Source of the DNA: Anaeramoeba flamelloides
Lineage: Eukaryota; Metamonada; Anaeramoebidae
DNA: 64,000 nt
Direction: 5' to 3'
Assembly: GCA_027625915.1 (NCBI GenBank)
Contig: JANTQA010000010.1
Location: 1,612,001 to 1,676,000 of the forward strand
Part shown: positions 1-11,592 of the stretch, one piece after another
Position numbering within the stretch: position 1 is the first letter of the stretch
How the letters are laid out: every line of letters starts with the position of its first letter
Notes under the pieces: model-generated
The model's input: only the letters and a program-made list of their open reading frames with translations
Database searches by the model: none
What the model was told of the DNA's origin: nothing
Program-made: the position numbers and the translations under genes

Positions 1-925
1 CAAAAGTTTATTATTATTATTAACATTTTAATAGTTCTTCAAAATATTAATAAACACTGTTTTTATTGTAAAAAATAATCACATTCACCATTCTCCCAAA
101 ACACCCAATAATTTTTATTCTTAGATCTGAAATAATTCTTTTTTATATATCTAGTTAATTTCATCAAATTAGAAATTATTTAGAGTATTTTATTGAACTT
201 CAAATTTAATTTTTAAATCTATTCATCCAATTAAATAGTTATCTAAACATTAAAAGTAAATTGTGACTAATAAAAAAATCCAAAAGAAAACAAAATATTT
301 AAAGAAAAACAATACTGTTTGTTGGAAAATAAATGGAACAGAATTTTCATTAAGCTTTCGAAAATAATAATTTTGAACACATATAGAATTTGAAATTTTT
401 AAATTCTAACACACATTTTAAATAATTAGTTTTCCGTTTAGAATTGGAAACTTTAATGATTTACTTTAATTCTTAGTTGTGTGATTATTTTGGAAAGGTG
501 AAGGAAAATTTTGATTTTAGATTTTTAGAATTAACAGTATAAATAATCTCAAAAACTCACACCCAACAACATACATAACAACACACATCTTTAAATCTTT
601 TTTGGATTGAAATATTTCAAAAAATAAAGGAATTATTACCAAATGAAGATATACTAAAAATGAAAATCAGAAAATGACTTTCTTGAATTAAAAAAAAAGT
701 CCCTACTTTTCGAATCAACACATTAAATAATAGAAACTCACCCAAACATTCGTTTCTTAAGAAAAATAACAAATTGTTTCCAAACAGAGGAAAACTGTCT
801 CAAAAATTAAAATCGAAGGTAATTCATTTTTTTCTTCTTCTTTACTCAAGAAAAAGACTTTTTAACCCTTTTCAATTAAAAAAAAAATACAAACACAACA
901 CAACGTGAAACAAACTTGAACAAAA
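1..925. other. 5' flank of TRAPPC10, non-coding
   Basis: AT-rich sequence with no convincing coding frame. It holds one diverged copy of a duplicated segment (318-545), whose partner lies inside the TRAPPC10 intron. The last 50 bases are A/C-rich (ACAAACACAACACAAC) and look like a leader running into the ATG at 926. No promoter element could be assigned. Confidence 0.5.
318..545 (+). repeat. Diverged duplicated segment, copy 1
   Basis: This stretch aligns along its length with 1825-2062. Shared words include AATACT.TTTGTTG at the left, AAATAAATGGA, a TGTGATTATTTTGGAAAG core, and GAAAATTTTGAT followed by AATTAACAGTAT at the right. Both copies have the same orientation. Copy 1 is broken in every frame; copy 2 keeps a 76-codon open frame. 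Origin unknown. Confidence 0.6.
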
Positions 926-3900
926 ATGAAAAAAGCAATTATTCATGTTACTGACTTTTCTGATATCTGGGACGATGTGGAAGTTTCTGTGAACAGAAGG
1001 TTACCCTTTCCACCTCGCAATTTTGGAACAAATTTTAAAGCAAGCGCTGTTTCAAAGTTTGGTGTCAGATTTGTGCTTCCAAAAAAAGAAAAAAGGAAAG
1101 AAAAACAAAGCTTGGCACAGTCATACTTTTGTTTCCCTTATTTGCATATTTTTGTCTTTAAAGCAGAGGATCGAACAAAATACAGACAAACAATCCATAG
1201 CGAATTAAAAGAGTGGATCAAAGAGCAGGAATCGACAGAAACAGAATGGCTAGTTACGCTTGTTAGCCTTGGAACAAAGCACAAAAGGACACAAAATAAA
1301 TTATTACAGGCAATTAAAAAAGATACTCTCCAACCTAGCCGGTGTGTCCATATTTTGTTTAATGAAATGGAAAACAGAAAATTTGTGGAGGTTTCTGATT
1401 CGGTCCAAAAATTCATGGACGTAATTCATAATTTTCTACAAAAAGGCTTTTTAAAACACCAACAGTTACTTGAAGAAAAGTCAATGATCGCTAAAGAAGG
1501 GTACCAAAAGAAAAATTGGGATCTCTTTAAGTATTTCCGATTACAAGTAAATTTCTTTTGTTTTCTTTTTTTTATTCTCTTTCATTTGATTTTTTACAAA
1601 TTCTTTTTCATTTGATTTTATTACAAAATCAAAATATTGCTTTGTTCTAATTTCAAATGAAACCAAATTAGAGAAGTTTGTTTTATTTTTGGAATTCGAA
1701 AAGAAAGAACAGAAACACCTTATTAAAAATTTTTTTTAAATAGACAAATATTTTCAACATTCATCAGCGAATTGTCTTTTTGTAAACGAATACCCACACA
1801 CCCACAGTTAAGGCAATGATATAATTTATAATACTATTTGTTGCAAAATAAATGGATCAAAATTATCATTCAGCTTTCCGAAAAAAGATTTAAAAATCAT
1901 GGAAAATTTCAAATTATTTATAACAAAAATCAGTTTAAATTATTGATTTCACCTTACAGAATTGATGACTTTGATGATTTTTTTTCATTCTTGGAATGTG
2001 ATTATTTTGGAAAGCTGTATGAAAATTTTGATCCATTTATTTTGCAATTAACAGTATTCTTCAATTAACAACCATTAATAGCTACTGTTTCAATTAATAA
2101 GAAATTATTTTTTTTTTTTGTAATTCAACCAATTTCAAATATTTAGTGGATTTGTTTGATCGAGAGATTTTAAAATAAAGACCAAAACAAAAATAACACT
2201 AAAGTACAGTCTTATTGTGAATTGTTTCGTTTGGAAATAAAATGTCGAGAAAAAAAATTGGAAAAAGCAATTATTTTTCGATTAATTAATACTCGGAGAA
2301 CAGATTTTTATTTTAGTATTAGTCTTGAAATTTTCATTTATTGATCTGATGTTCTTTTGCTGATTTGTGAATGTTTGATTCCAAATTTCTTCAAAAGTTG
2401 ATTGTGTTTACCAAATTTTTCTATTTTCCCACAAATAATTTTTCAATTTTTAAAAGAGTACTTTTCTATCAAAAACAAAAATTCTGAGTTTTTTTAAATA
2501 AAAGAATTGTTGATTTCATTTCTCTCTCATCAAAAATAGGTTGAGAAAATTGGATCTTTTTTTAATTGGATATATAATTCATCACAATTCTTTGTTTAAA
2601 ATTTAGATAAGGCATTTCCAAAAAAGTGTGGCATTTTTTTTTTACATTTCATAAAAAATCATCTTTGTTAGTGTAGGTATTCGTAAATATGAAATACCAA
2701 ATTAAGTTAAATATTAATAACTATTTAATTAATGACTAAGGTATTTATTTCAAAATATTTTTGATGAAATATTTTCAAAAAATGAAAAAAAAAAATAGCA
2801 CTTTTTTTGGAAAAAACAATGTAGAACCAATTTCAATAAAAAATTGGAATAATGGAAAGGGTACAAATTATATTTTAAACAACCAAATGCCGTGATATGT
2901 TTTCAATTCTATTTGAAAATTTTGTTGAGATTAAACAATTCATGAAAACGATTATTTTCAATCAAAAAGAAAATAATAAACACCAATTTTAACCCCTAAA
3001 AAATATCAAATAAAATCAAGATCAGAAAATGTAATATCTTTTATTTTGTAATAACAATACTAAGAAAACACATTGAATTATTACCAAGAATCATTAAATG
3101 ATAGTTAATGATTTTGGATATTTAAATACTTTTTTGAAGATTGAGTTTAATAAATATATTTTAAAATAAATTTGCCACGCTTTCATGAAAATAGCTTATT
3201 CTTTTGTTTCTTTGAAACCAGAAAAAGAGGTTAAAACAAAAACAATAAGAATAAAAAATTCATATTTTAGAAAAAAAGTCTCAGAAATTAAAAAAACACC
3301 CTTCATTGTTTCAGTAAAATGGAACCTTCGTGCTTATTTGAATAAACAATTATCAAAATATTCTGGGTATACGTTGGATTTTTCCCTGAATTGATAATAC
3401 CAAATTTTCTTTATTTTATTAATCGAAACTAATTTGACAATTTTCAAAAATATTCTGCCTTGAAAAAAAAAAGGGTTTATTATCTTAATTTGAGGAAGGA
3501 GCTCTAAAATCCTTATATTTGCCACAATAAAAAAAAAAATTTCCTGTGGTTTCTGTAATGTAATGTTCTTTATTTGAAAATTTTCATTTTTTTCTTTTTC
3601 GAACAAATCACTTCAGGAATATTCATATTTTATGATCTGTAAGGATTGAAATACCACTACATTAACCAATAAACATGATTTAAAATAATTTCAATTAAAG
3701 AAAAATCAAAATATAGAAATTTTTTGAGATTTTTAAGGATTTGAAAAAAACAGTTCTTGATCCTTAAAAAATTAAATCAAATTTTGAAACAAAAATAAGG
3801 AAAATTTAAAATCGTTTTTTTTTTTTTACACTTTCTAGTTGTTCTATCCAGAGTATTTTCAAGTATATTAATACACTGACACTAAAAGATAGAAAACTTT

Positions 3901-6900
3901 AAAATAATTTAGATTGGCATAGTAATAAGAGAAATTTTGATTTTCCATCCTTTTCAAGGTAAATTCCGATTTTAGCAGAAAAAATAGTTTGATCCAAAAT
4001 TACAAATTTTCAAAAAAAAAAAATCTAAATTTTCAATTTTTTACAAGAACCGATTGTTTCAGGATTCATAAAAGTCAACAAATATATTATTAGTCATAAA
4101 AGTAATCTGAATAGTTAATAAAATATGAAACCCCCTTCAATAAATTTGGAATAAATTAAAGGATAATAATGAAAAATACTCATCAAATGATTATCCCATT
4201 TTTTTTTTTCCAATTTAAATTATCTTAAGGTAATTAGTAATACATCATTTTAAGTGGCATCTTCAAAGATAAGATAAATTAGTTGATAAACATAAATAGT
4301 ACTTTTTTCTGAATCGTATTAAAAACATTTTTTTTCACACTTCTTTAAAATTGTCTTCAAAAACAATGATCATTTCCTATTTATTGATAATAAAATTTTT
4401 TTAATTTCTATTATATCTCTGATAGTAATATATTTTATATTAAATCTGAATATAAAAAACAAAATTAAAAATAAATTTTTTTCTTCACAAATCTTTAACG
4501 TTATTCCTTCAATTCTTAATTTACAAAAAAAAAACAAACAAAAAACAAAAAAAAAAAACAAACAAAAAACAAAAAAAAAAAACAAAAAACCAAATAAAAA
4601 ATATAATAAATAAAGGAATCAATTGTAGTATCTTGCGAGCATTTCCTATTCTTAAATGAAGCATTTAATATTTATGAAACCTTTTTAAATTTTTATAAAA
4701 AATTAATTCAATTAGATCCAAAAAAAAAATATTTCTCAAAGTTTATTTCAAAAGACATTTCACCGTATTTACAATATACAGAATTGTTTTCTTTAGAATT
4801 TAAACCTTATGTTGATTTAATTTTTAATAATCAAATCACCGAATTTGATTTTCGGGTATATATTTTTGCAAAAAAATTAAAATTTTTAATAGAATTAAAA
4901 AAATACTTGGAAGCACAAAAAGAATGTTTATTATTTTTACAACAAATGAATAGATATTTTAATTTGAATAAGAAAGAAATTATCCCATATTTTCCGATTA
5001 TTTGGACCTTTTCAATCTCTTTATCGTTGATTGCGTGCTTTAATAGTATTAATATGAATAACGAATTTAAAAAGGAATATACTTTAAAATTTATGGATAA
5101 TCAGGGATTTTTACATTTAGTTGTCAGAGAGCAAATTATCAAATTGTTACCAACTATATCTATTCTGAAGGAAAAAAACATTATTAATGGAAATGAAAAA
5201 GAAGAAAATGAAAAAACAGAGCAAATGAAAGAAGAAAATGAAAAAGAAGAAGAAGAAGAAGAAGAAGAAGAAGAAATTAAGAAAGAAGATAAGGAAACAA
5301 TTACAATAATGCTTAATGAATTTCTTTCTAACCATTCAAATTTATCGCAAATATTCCAAAGTGAAACAAAGCATTCTGAAATTGCTGCAATGTATACTCG
5401 AAAGGCGATATCTTGCTTCCAAGAAAATCCAAAACGAACCAGAATCATTGGGAAATTAAAGCATGAATTATGCCAATATTATTTTAAATTAAATAATTAT
5501 GCTAGAGTCAAATCTTTATTTCGTTCATTGTTTGAATTAAGATTGAAAGAAGGGTGGTATAACATTGTTTTACAAATTGGCCAAGATTTGTTGGATTATT
5601 ATGAAAGGCAAGAGAATTTTACACAATATTTAAATATTTTGTTTAAATTGTTTCATCCTTCAATTTTGTTTAAGGAAAACCAATTAATTAATTTTCAAGA
5701 AAAATTTACAAATTATTCGCAAAATAAATTAAAAGAAAATATAATAATCCAACTTAATAATGAAAAATTTAATTTCACAATTAATTTTTTAAATTTAAAT
5801 AAACAAAAAATCCAATTATCAAATCTATTAAAATCTAATAAAAATAATTCGAAATCAAAGTCAAAAAAAATTTCAAAATCTAAATCAAAAAATAAAGATA
5901 ATAATAACAACAATAATAATAATCAAGAAATCATGTTGGATCAAAATTTATTTATTCATACAATTTTACCTAGTAATCCACTTGAATTCAATTTGATCAT
6001 TCATAATAACACAAAGATTACTTATAATCTAGATTCAATTTTCATATCATTTATTCAATATGATTTTAAAAAAAAAAAATCAATAAAAAATTCAATTGTT
6101 TCCTATATAAAAAAAAATATTTCTCAAAATAATAAAAAATTATTACCAGGAAAAAATATTTTTAACTTTTGCTTTAAAATTGATTCAATTGGTATATTTA
6201 TTTTTAATGAATTAAAATTAAAAATTGGAAAAATTATTTTGAATCAAATTAATAAAAAAACCAATATTAATAATAAAAATAATTGCTTTCAAATTTTGGA
6301 AAAAAAATCCTTATTTTCAATTTTGCATATTCATCCTACGTATATTGAAAATGGAAAAGAATTTCTATTTCCTATTATATTGACTAAAAATAGCGAAGAA
6401 TTAAACATTAAGGATTTAACTTGGTATTCAAATTCAAATATTCATAATAATATAATGAAAGAGAAAGAAAATGAAAATTTCCGTATAAAAGCAATTTTAA
6501 TTGATAATGATGATCAATTAAATAATAATGATGATAAAAATGAAGAAATCAATAAAAATATTGATAATGATAATGAAAATGAAATTGAAAATGATAATAG
6601 TAATATAAAAGAAATGGAAATGACATTGGATGTTGAATTAATAAAAACAGAAAATCTGCAATTAAATAAAATTTCTTTTAAAGATATTAATTTAAAAAAA
6701 AAAATAATATTTTTTCTCCCATTATTGATTCCTTTGAATACAAATCCTCTCGAAAGGCAAACTTTGATTTGTCAATTAAATTATAATAATTTTACAATGA
6801 AAAAAAGTTTTCAAATAAAGCAAAAGTTACCTTTCAATTTGCAATATTTAAGTAAAAGCATCGATCAAAATAATAAACTTTTACAAATTATTTTAAAATC

Positions 6901-7879
6901 AAATATAAATGATCAAATTAAAATTTTAAATTGGCAACTGTTTCCTGAGGATAATTATCATATAATAGATGATTTTAATAATCATTTCCAAAATTATCTT
7001 CAGTTATATCCTAAATCCCAAACCAATTTTCTTTTTAAATTACAAAACATTCCAAAGAATCAAAAGGGAATAGAAATTGGAATTGAAAACAAAAAAGAAA
7101 ACGGTATAGAAATCGAAAAAGAACAGGAGCAGAAGCAGGGTAAAGGACACGTTATAGAACAAGTGCAAGTGCAAGTGCAAGAACAAATTATAACAAAAGA
7201 GAAAGATGTGAAGCAAACGGAAGGCAACGATGAAAGCAAATTAATAAATTTAAAAATCAACTATTCAAATGATGAAAACGAATTAAACAAAAAAATTAAT
7301 ATACAATTACATTTATCAAACAATGGTAATGACGAGAATGATAATAATAAAGAAAGTTCTGATTTTGTTAATAACCAAAGCACCTTAAAAATTAATTTTA
7401 GAAATATGAAAAATAAATATCGGCAATTTACAGAAACTTTTACTTATCCTTTTGTCATTACTCCAAAAAAAGAAAATTGGGTAACAATCAAAATAGTCCG
7501 ACCAAAAATTATGATATTAGGAAAAACTCATGAAATTAAAATAATAATAGAAAAAAATAAACTAATACAAGACCATTGTTATTTAGAGATTGATTATTCT
7601 CCTAATTCATGGTTAGTTCTTGGAAAGGTGAAAATTTATTTGTATAAAAATCAAGAAGTCATTACATTCATCAGAGAATTTATCCCAATTTCAATGGGCG
7701 AATCTATCCCATTTCCTAAATTCTTATTTATTCCAATTAAATCGGAATTTGTTCAAATATTACATTACGATTCCCAAATGAACCCCTTAAAGTATTCTAA
7801 AACAATACAGGTACTTCCTTATTTATCTTCAGATAGCTATCAATATATTTCCAATTGTTCTTTTATTAATAATTATTAA
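926..7879 (+). CDS. TRAPPC10: TRAPPC10 (TRAPP II subunit, Trs130-like), two exons
   Basis: Subunit of the TRAPP II tethering and Rab-exchange complex at the Golgi. Exon 1 is 926-1546 (207 codons, ATG at 926). Exon 2 is 4616-7879 and ends in TAA, giving about 1294 residues; human TRAPPC10 has about 1259. Exon 1 shows the family N-terminus (FPYLHIFVFKAEDRTKYRQ, then KEWIKEQ and WDLFKYFRLQ). Exon 2 resumes exactly where the family alignment predicts (ESIVVSCEHFLFLNEAF) and later has the helical segment DFRVYIFAKKLKFLIELKKY and the C-terminal beta domain (NSWLVLGKV, GESIPFPKFLFIP). The donor is CAA/GTAAAT and the acceptor AATAAAG/GAA, phase 0. Low-complexity E/K, N/D and Q runs interrupt the middle (near residues 330, 560-650 and 960-1000). 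The gene model rests on my own alignment; two separate genes would be the alternative, but the join is seamless. Confidence 0.88.
1825..2062 (+). repeat. Diverged duplicated segment, copy 2
   Basis: Partner of 318-545, same orientation, lying just inside the TRAPPC10 intron so that the two copies bracket exon 1. An open frame of 76 codons runs through it (1838-2068, no ATG start) and reads as a plausible soluble segment, but copy 1 does not keep it open. It could be a decayed exon or a non-coding repeat. Confidence 0.55.
2609..3180 (+). repeat. Dispersed 560-bp repeat family, copy A
   Basis: Aligns from end to end with 16673-17213 and 35090-35665. It begins AAGGCATTTCCAAAAAAG and ends AAATTTGCCACGC. 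The ends form an imperfect inverted repeat (left AAAAAGTGTGGCATTTT; reverse complement of right AAAGCGTGGCAAATTT). Shared internal blocks include TTTCAAAATAT, AAATATCA..TAAAAT, a GAATTATTACCAAGAATCA-like block and GATATTTAAATA. No coding potential. It looks like a non-autonomous DNA transposon fossil. Confidence 0.65.
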
Positions 7880-10152
7880 GAAATAATTTTTTACCGTTTT
7901 TTCTTTTTTTCGTTTCTTTTTTTTTATAAAGGCATTATTTAAAAAAAATTCAAAAAAAGAAGAATTAAACAACTATTTTCCATAATTATTATTATCATTT
8001 TTATTTGTTACTTGGATGAATTTTTATTTAATTATCTTTTTTTAATAAACCAAAATAACATATTTGTTTTATTTTGGTGAAAACTGGATACATCGAATTG
8101 TGGAAAAGAGTGTGTTATTTTTTGGAAAATTCATATTTATTAATGTGTTATATTATTGTGTTTATTATTTAGGATATATTAATGATATTATTGATAATTT
8201 CGGTGTAAATATGATGATTATTATTTGTGAAAATTTATCAATTAAAAATTACAGAAATTGGTTTTTATTATTTTTTTTTGCTAATTATTTTGGATTTAGG
8301 GAAAACAATATGTTTTTATTTGTTTTGAATTCTGGGATCTTAAACTATTTTTTTCGACCTAAAAATGATTTTTATTTTAATATATTGGTTGTTATGTCAA
8401 TAATGTTCTGTATTAATTATTTTAAATAATGGATTAAAAATCACCTTTGTTTAAATAAATGATCAAAAAATTGGATTCATTAAATTTTTCGATTTTTTTT
8501 CAATTATTTTTTTTATTACTTTTTATTGCTTAATAGGATATTTTCAGTTATTTTTTAATTTAAAAAAGATTAAATCATATTTTACAAAGAAAGTAAAACA
8601 ATTCAAAATTTCATCAAAAAAGTAAAAATTCATATTTCTTTTTTAGTAAAAAAATATTTAAAAAGATTTATGATTTTCAAATAAAATTGTTCTCGTTTTT
8701 ATGTGATACTCAAGATTTTTATTTGTAAAAATTAAAATCAAATAATTTTTGATAGCTATATATTAGAAAGATGTTATCTCTCTTTAAGTTTTAGAAGGTT
8801 CTTTATTTATTGGTCTGTAAATTGTTTTGGGAAATTATTGAGTTATGAGGCAAAATTGATAGTTTTTTAGTCTTCGCTTTTTCAACTCTTTATGGTAAAA
8901 TAAAAAATATATTTGATAATAGATTATAAAAAAACATAGTTATTTTAGAAAACTAACAAGATTTTTGATTAAATAAATGTCATTTTATCTAATTTCCCAG
9001 TTATTATGATTTAGAAAACATGACTTTGTTCAAAGAGTCAAATGAACTGTTAAATCCTAAACCGAAAAAAACAAAATACCTTCAGTTTACTGATAATGTG
9101 TTAAAATTGAGTAAATTCTCTTTCTTTTTTAAAAAAATGCAGAAAAGTATATTGTTGTTTTTCATTTTTGATTAAAAAACGAATATTTATTTCCAAAAAA
9201 AAAAAATTGTTTACTTAATTTCTTCAAAAAAAGTGAAGACCTTTTGTAGAAGAGTTTTATAAGGCAAACAAAAAAAAAAATTAAAAAAAAACATTTTTTT
9301 ATTACTAAAGTCAATTTTAGAAGATTGATCAAAAAAAATCAAGGTTATATAACTTGAAATAAGTAGTGTTTGATATTTGATCATTTTAGGATATTTAAGC
9401 ACAAGGTGGTTGATGAAAAACGTGTTGTGTTTATTTAAAATTGTGATAATTTAAATGGTTTTTAGTGAATTTAAACCAAGTTAGGTCTTTATTATGTGTA
9501 TTTCACATGAAAATTTAATATTTATAATCACTCTCATTGTTTGAATAACAAAAAAAAAAAATTAATAAGTAATTTCTTGAAAGTATCTGGTAAAAAATTC
9601 GAATTAGTTGTTTTTTTTTTGTAAATCTTATGTTTATTTTTGGTTTGTGGAATTAGATAATGTGTTGAAAAAATAAATATCCATTAATATTTTTTCATTT
9701 GTTCAAAAATCATCGTGTTACAATTCTTCGTTTTGGATCCTCTTCAAGACTTCAAAAAAAAAAAAAAAAAATGTAATTGTTTAAGTGTTAAGGTTATTTT
9801 AATTATAGTTTTTCAAAATTTCCAAGGTAGTATTAAACCACTTCGAACAATATCATATTTCTCATTCTTTCCGATTAAAACTCGAATAATAACAAGGTGA
9901 TTGTTTCCAAATTCAAATAATAAAGATAGATATCAATATATGGACTTTTGGGATTCTGAAAAGGTTTTTCAATGGTTTAAACTTTTTTTAAAGTTAATAT
10001 AAAAAATTCAAATATAATTTTCGATAAATTCATAAATATCTATTTTTTAAGTTGTCATGAAGTAGAATAAGTAGGTTAGAATATATCTATATGTTATATT
10101 ATAGTAAAGTTGGAAGATATTCTGGGTAACCTATTAAAAATTTTAAAACTAA
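7880..10152. other. Intergenic, AT-rich, no supported gene
   Basis: Follows the TRAPPC10 stop. A 121-codon open frame at 8064-8429 has no ATG at its start and encodes only Phe/Ile/Tyr/Asn-rich hydrophobic residues, as expected of TA-rich chance sequence. Nothing else was seen apart from homopolymer runs. Confidence 0.5.
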
Positions 10153-10866
10153 TTTTTTATTTTATTTTTTTATTGTTTAACAGAGGTGTATAGAATCCCC
10201 TCTTTTTTGCCCTAATTTCTAAATTTTTATTTAGAAATTTTTTTAATGATTTCCAGATACTTTTATTTTTCAGTAGGGCTAATATAGTTATGGAATCTTT
10301 TCTGTTAATAATATTAAAAATATTATTTTTTTTTAATATCTGAGATATATTGATTTTTTTAAATTCAGAAATCCAGATTTTACAATTATTTTCATAGTCT
10401 GAGCAGTTAAAGATAAAATGATCTAAATCTTCAATGAAATCTAAATTATTTATTTTATTATATAATTCACAATATTTTGATTTATTTTTTTTTCATAACA
10501 TAAGAATATCTGTTTAAATAATTTGTGATTGTTCTAAGTTTTAAGATTGAGATAGAACCTTTCCATATTAAATATTTTTTGTTGTGTATTAATATTTCAT
10601 TGGCCAGAAATGATTTTTAGATATTTTTATACTTTCCAACTTTGGCTATTTTTTAATTGATTAATTCAGTATTTATCTAATTCTAATTCTAATTCTAATT
10701 CTAAAAATGTTAAATGTTAGGAAATAATTTTGAAAGTAAGAGTAATTTTTCTCTAAAAGTAAGAAGTTTATTTAGTTTTTCAAATCCTAAGAAATTTAAT
10801 TTTTGAATTAGCTTAAATCTTCTTTTATATATCGTTATTCTGAAAAATTCAATTTTTTGCTTCAGT
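10153..10866 (-). mobile_element. LINE remnant 1 (C-terminal part and 3' tail)
   Basis: The reverse strand, read in more than one frame, gives the post-RT region of a non-LTR retrotransposon. First comes an RFKLIQKLNFLGFEKLNKL-like segment, which resembles the RLKxLGLxSLExRR block after LINE reverse transcriptases. Then comes a zinc-knuckle-like C-x(n)-H-x4-C (CELYNK...DHFIFNC). The element ends with a small hairpin (GAGGGGATTC..CACCTCT) and AACAATAAAA running into an A-rich tail. Several stops and frameshifts make it dead. A TTCTAA tandem (10679-10703) lies inside it. Confidence 0.65.
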
Positions 10867-11592
10867 TTTGATTATTATTCTTCGGGGATGTCTATTGATT
10901 TTTAAAAACTTTGTTATCTTTTTTAATTTCCCAAGATATCAATTGAATTGAAATTATTTTAGAACAGATTAAATATGAATTCTAATCCGTAAAATAATTT
11001 ACTAATGCTTATTGGGTAAAAAATTTATAATTTAACTCCATTAGCATTGTTTTTTTTACTAAAAATAAGTTTTATTTTTTTAAAGCTGGCTTTACACATT
11101 TGAATTGTTTTTGTTGCAAATGTTTATCTTTTTTATTAAAAATACCACTTTTAATACATAAAATTTGAACAAAATTTAAGGCAAAAAAAATCTCAAAATT
11201 AAAATACAAAATTCAAGTTCTAGTAAAATAAACTGTGTAAAAAAAATTCCTGAAAACAAATGTCCTATAATTTGAAATTTTCTTTTAACTTAATTTTCTC
11301 TCAAAATTTGTGTCTTAAAAGTGTTACTGACTTTAACCAAATTCATGTTTTAAAATGTGTCAATTTTATTCAAAGTATATCATATCAAATTTTATTCAAA
11401 AATAATTATATACTAAAAAAAAGAAATAAAGAGAAAGTATAATTTTTGAGAATGTTACTTTATTTGAAAATCAAAATTAAAAGACAAAAAAAATAGAATA
11501 AAAAAAAATAGATTCAAAAATTTCAAGCAAAAACATTTTTTGTAGTAATAATATTTTTAAAATTCAACAAAAAAAAATGGATAATAATGCAA
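10867..11592. other. 3' flank of the ABCG gene
   Basis: AT-rich non-coding sequence between the LINE remnant and the stop of the ABCG gene. It contains a decayed copy of MITE family 1 (11134-11333). No gene seen. Confidence 0.45.
11134..11333. mobile_element. MITE family 1, decayed copy
   Basis: Left arm reads CCACTTTTAATAC..AAATTTAAGGCA..AAAATCTCAAAATTAA. Right arm reads AATTTGAAATTTT..TTGTGTCTTAAAAGTGTTACTGACT. These match the inverted termini of the well-preserved copy at 63728-63926. The ends are eroded, so the TA duplication is not certain here. Confidence 0.5.

Larger units (their letters stand above)
1547..4615 (+). other. Giant intron of TRAPPC10 (3069 nt)
   Basis: Phase-0 intron with donor GTAAAT and an A-rich acceptor (ATAATAAATAAAG). 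It contains a duplicated segment (1825-2062), a 572-bp dispersed repeat copy (2609-3180) and an A/C simple repeat near 4528-4592. Short open frames inside it (such as 3185-3394 and 3334-3606) look like chance. Confidence 0.8.

Noticed and set aside
1838-2068. 76-codon frame inside the TRAPPC10 intron as an extra exon
   Set aside because: Exon 1 to exon 2 joins perfectly on the TRAPPC10 alignment without it, it lacks fitting splice sites, and it belongs to a duplicated segment.
5101-5448. Minus-strand frame with a Ser-rich run
   Set aside because: Shadow of the Glu/Lys-rich part of TRAPPC10 exon 2.
8064-8429. 121-codon hydrophobic frame after TRAPPC10
   Set aside because: No ATG at the start and composition (Phe, Ile, Tyr, Asn) as expected from random TA-rich DNA; no alternation of loops and helices of even spacing, no family resemblance.
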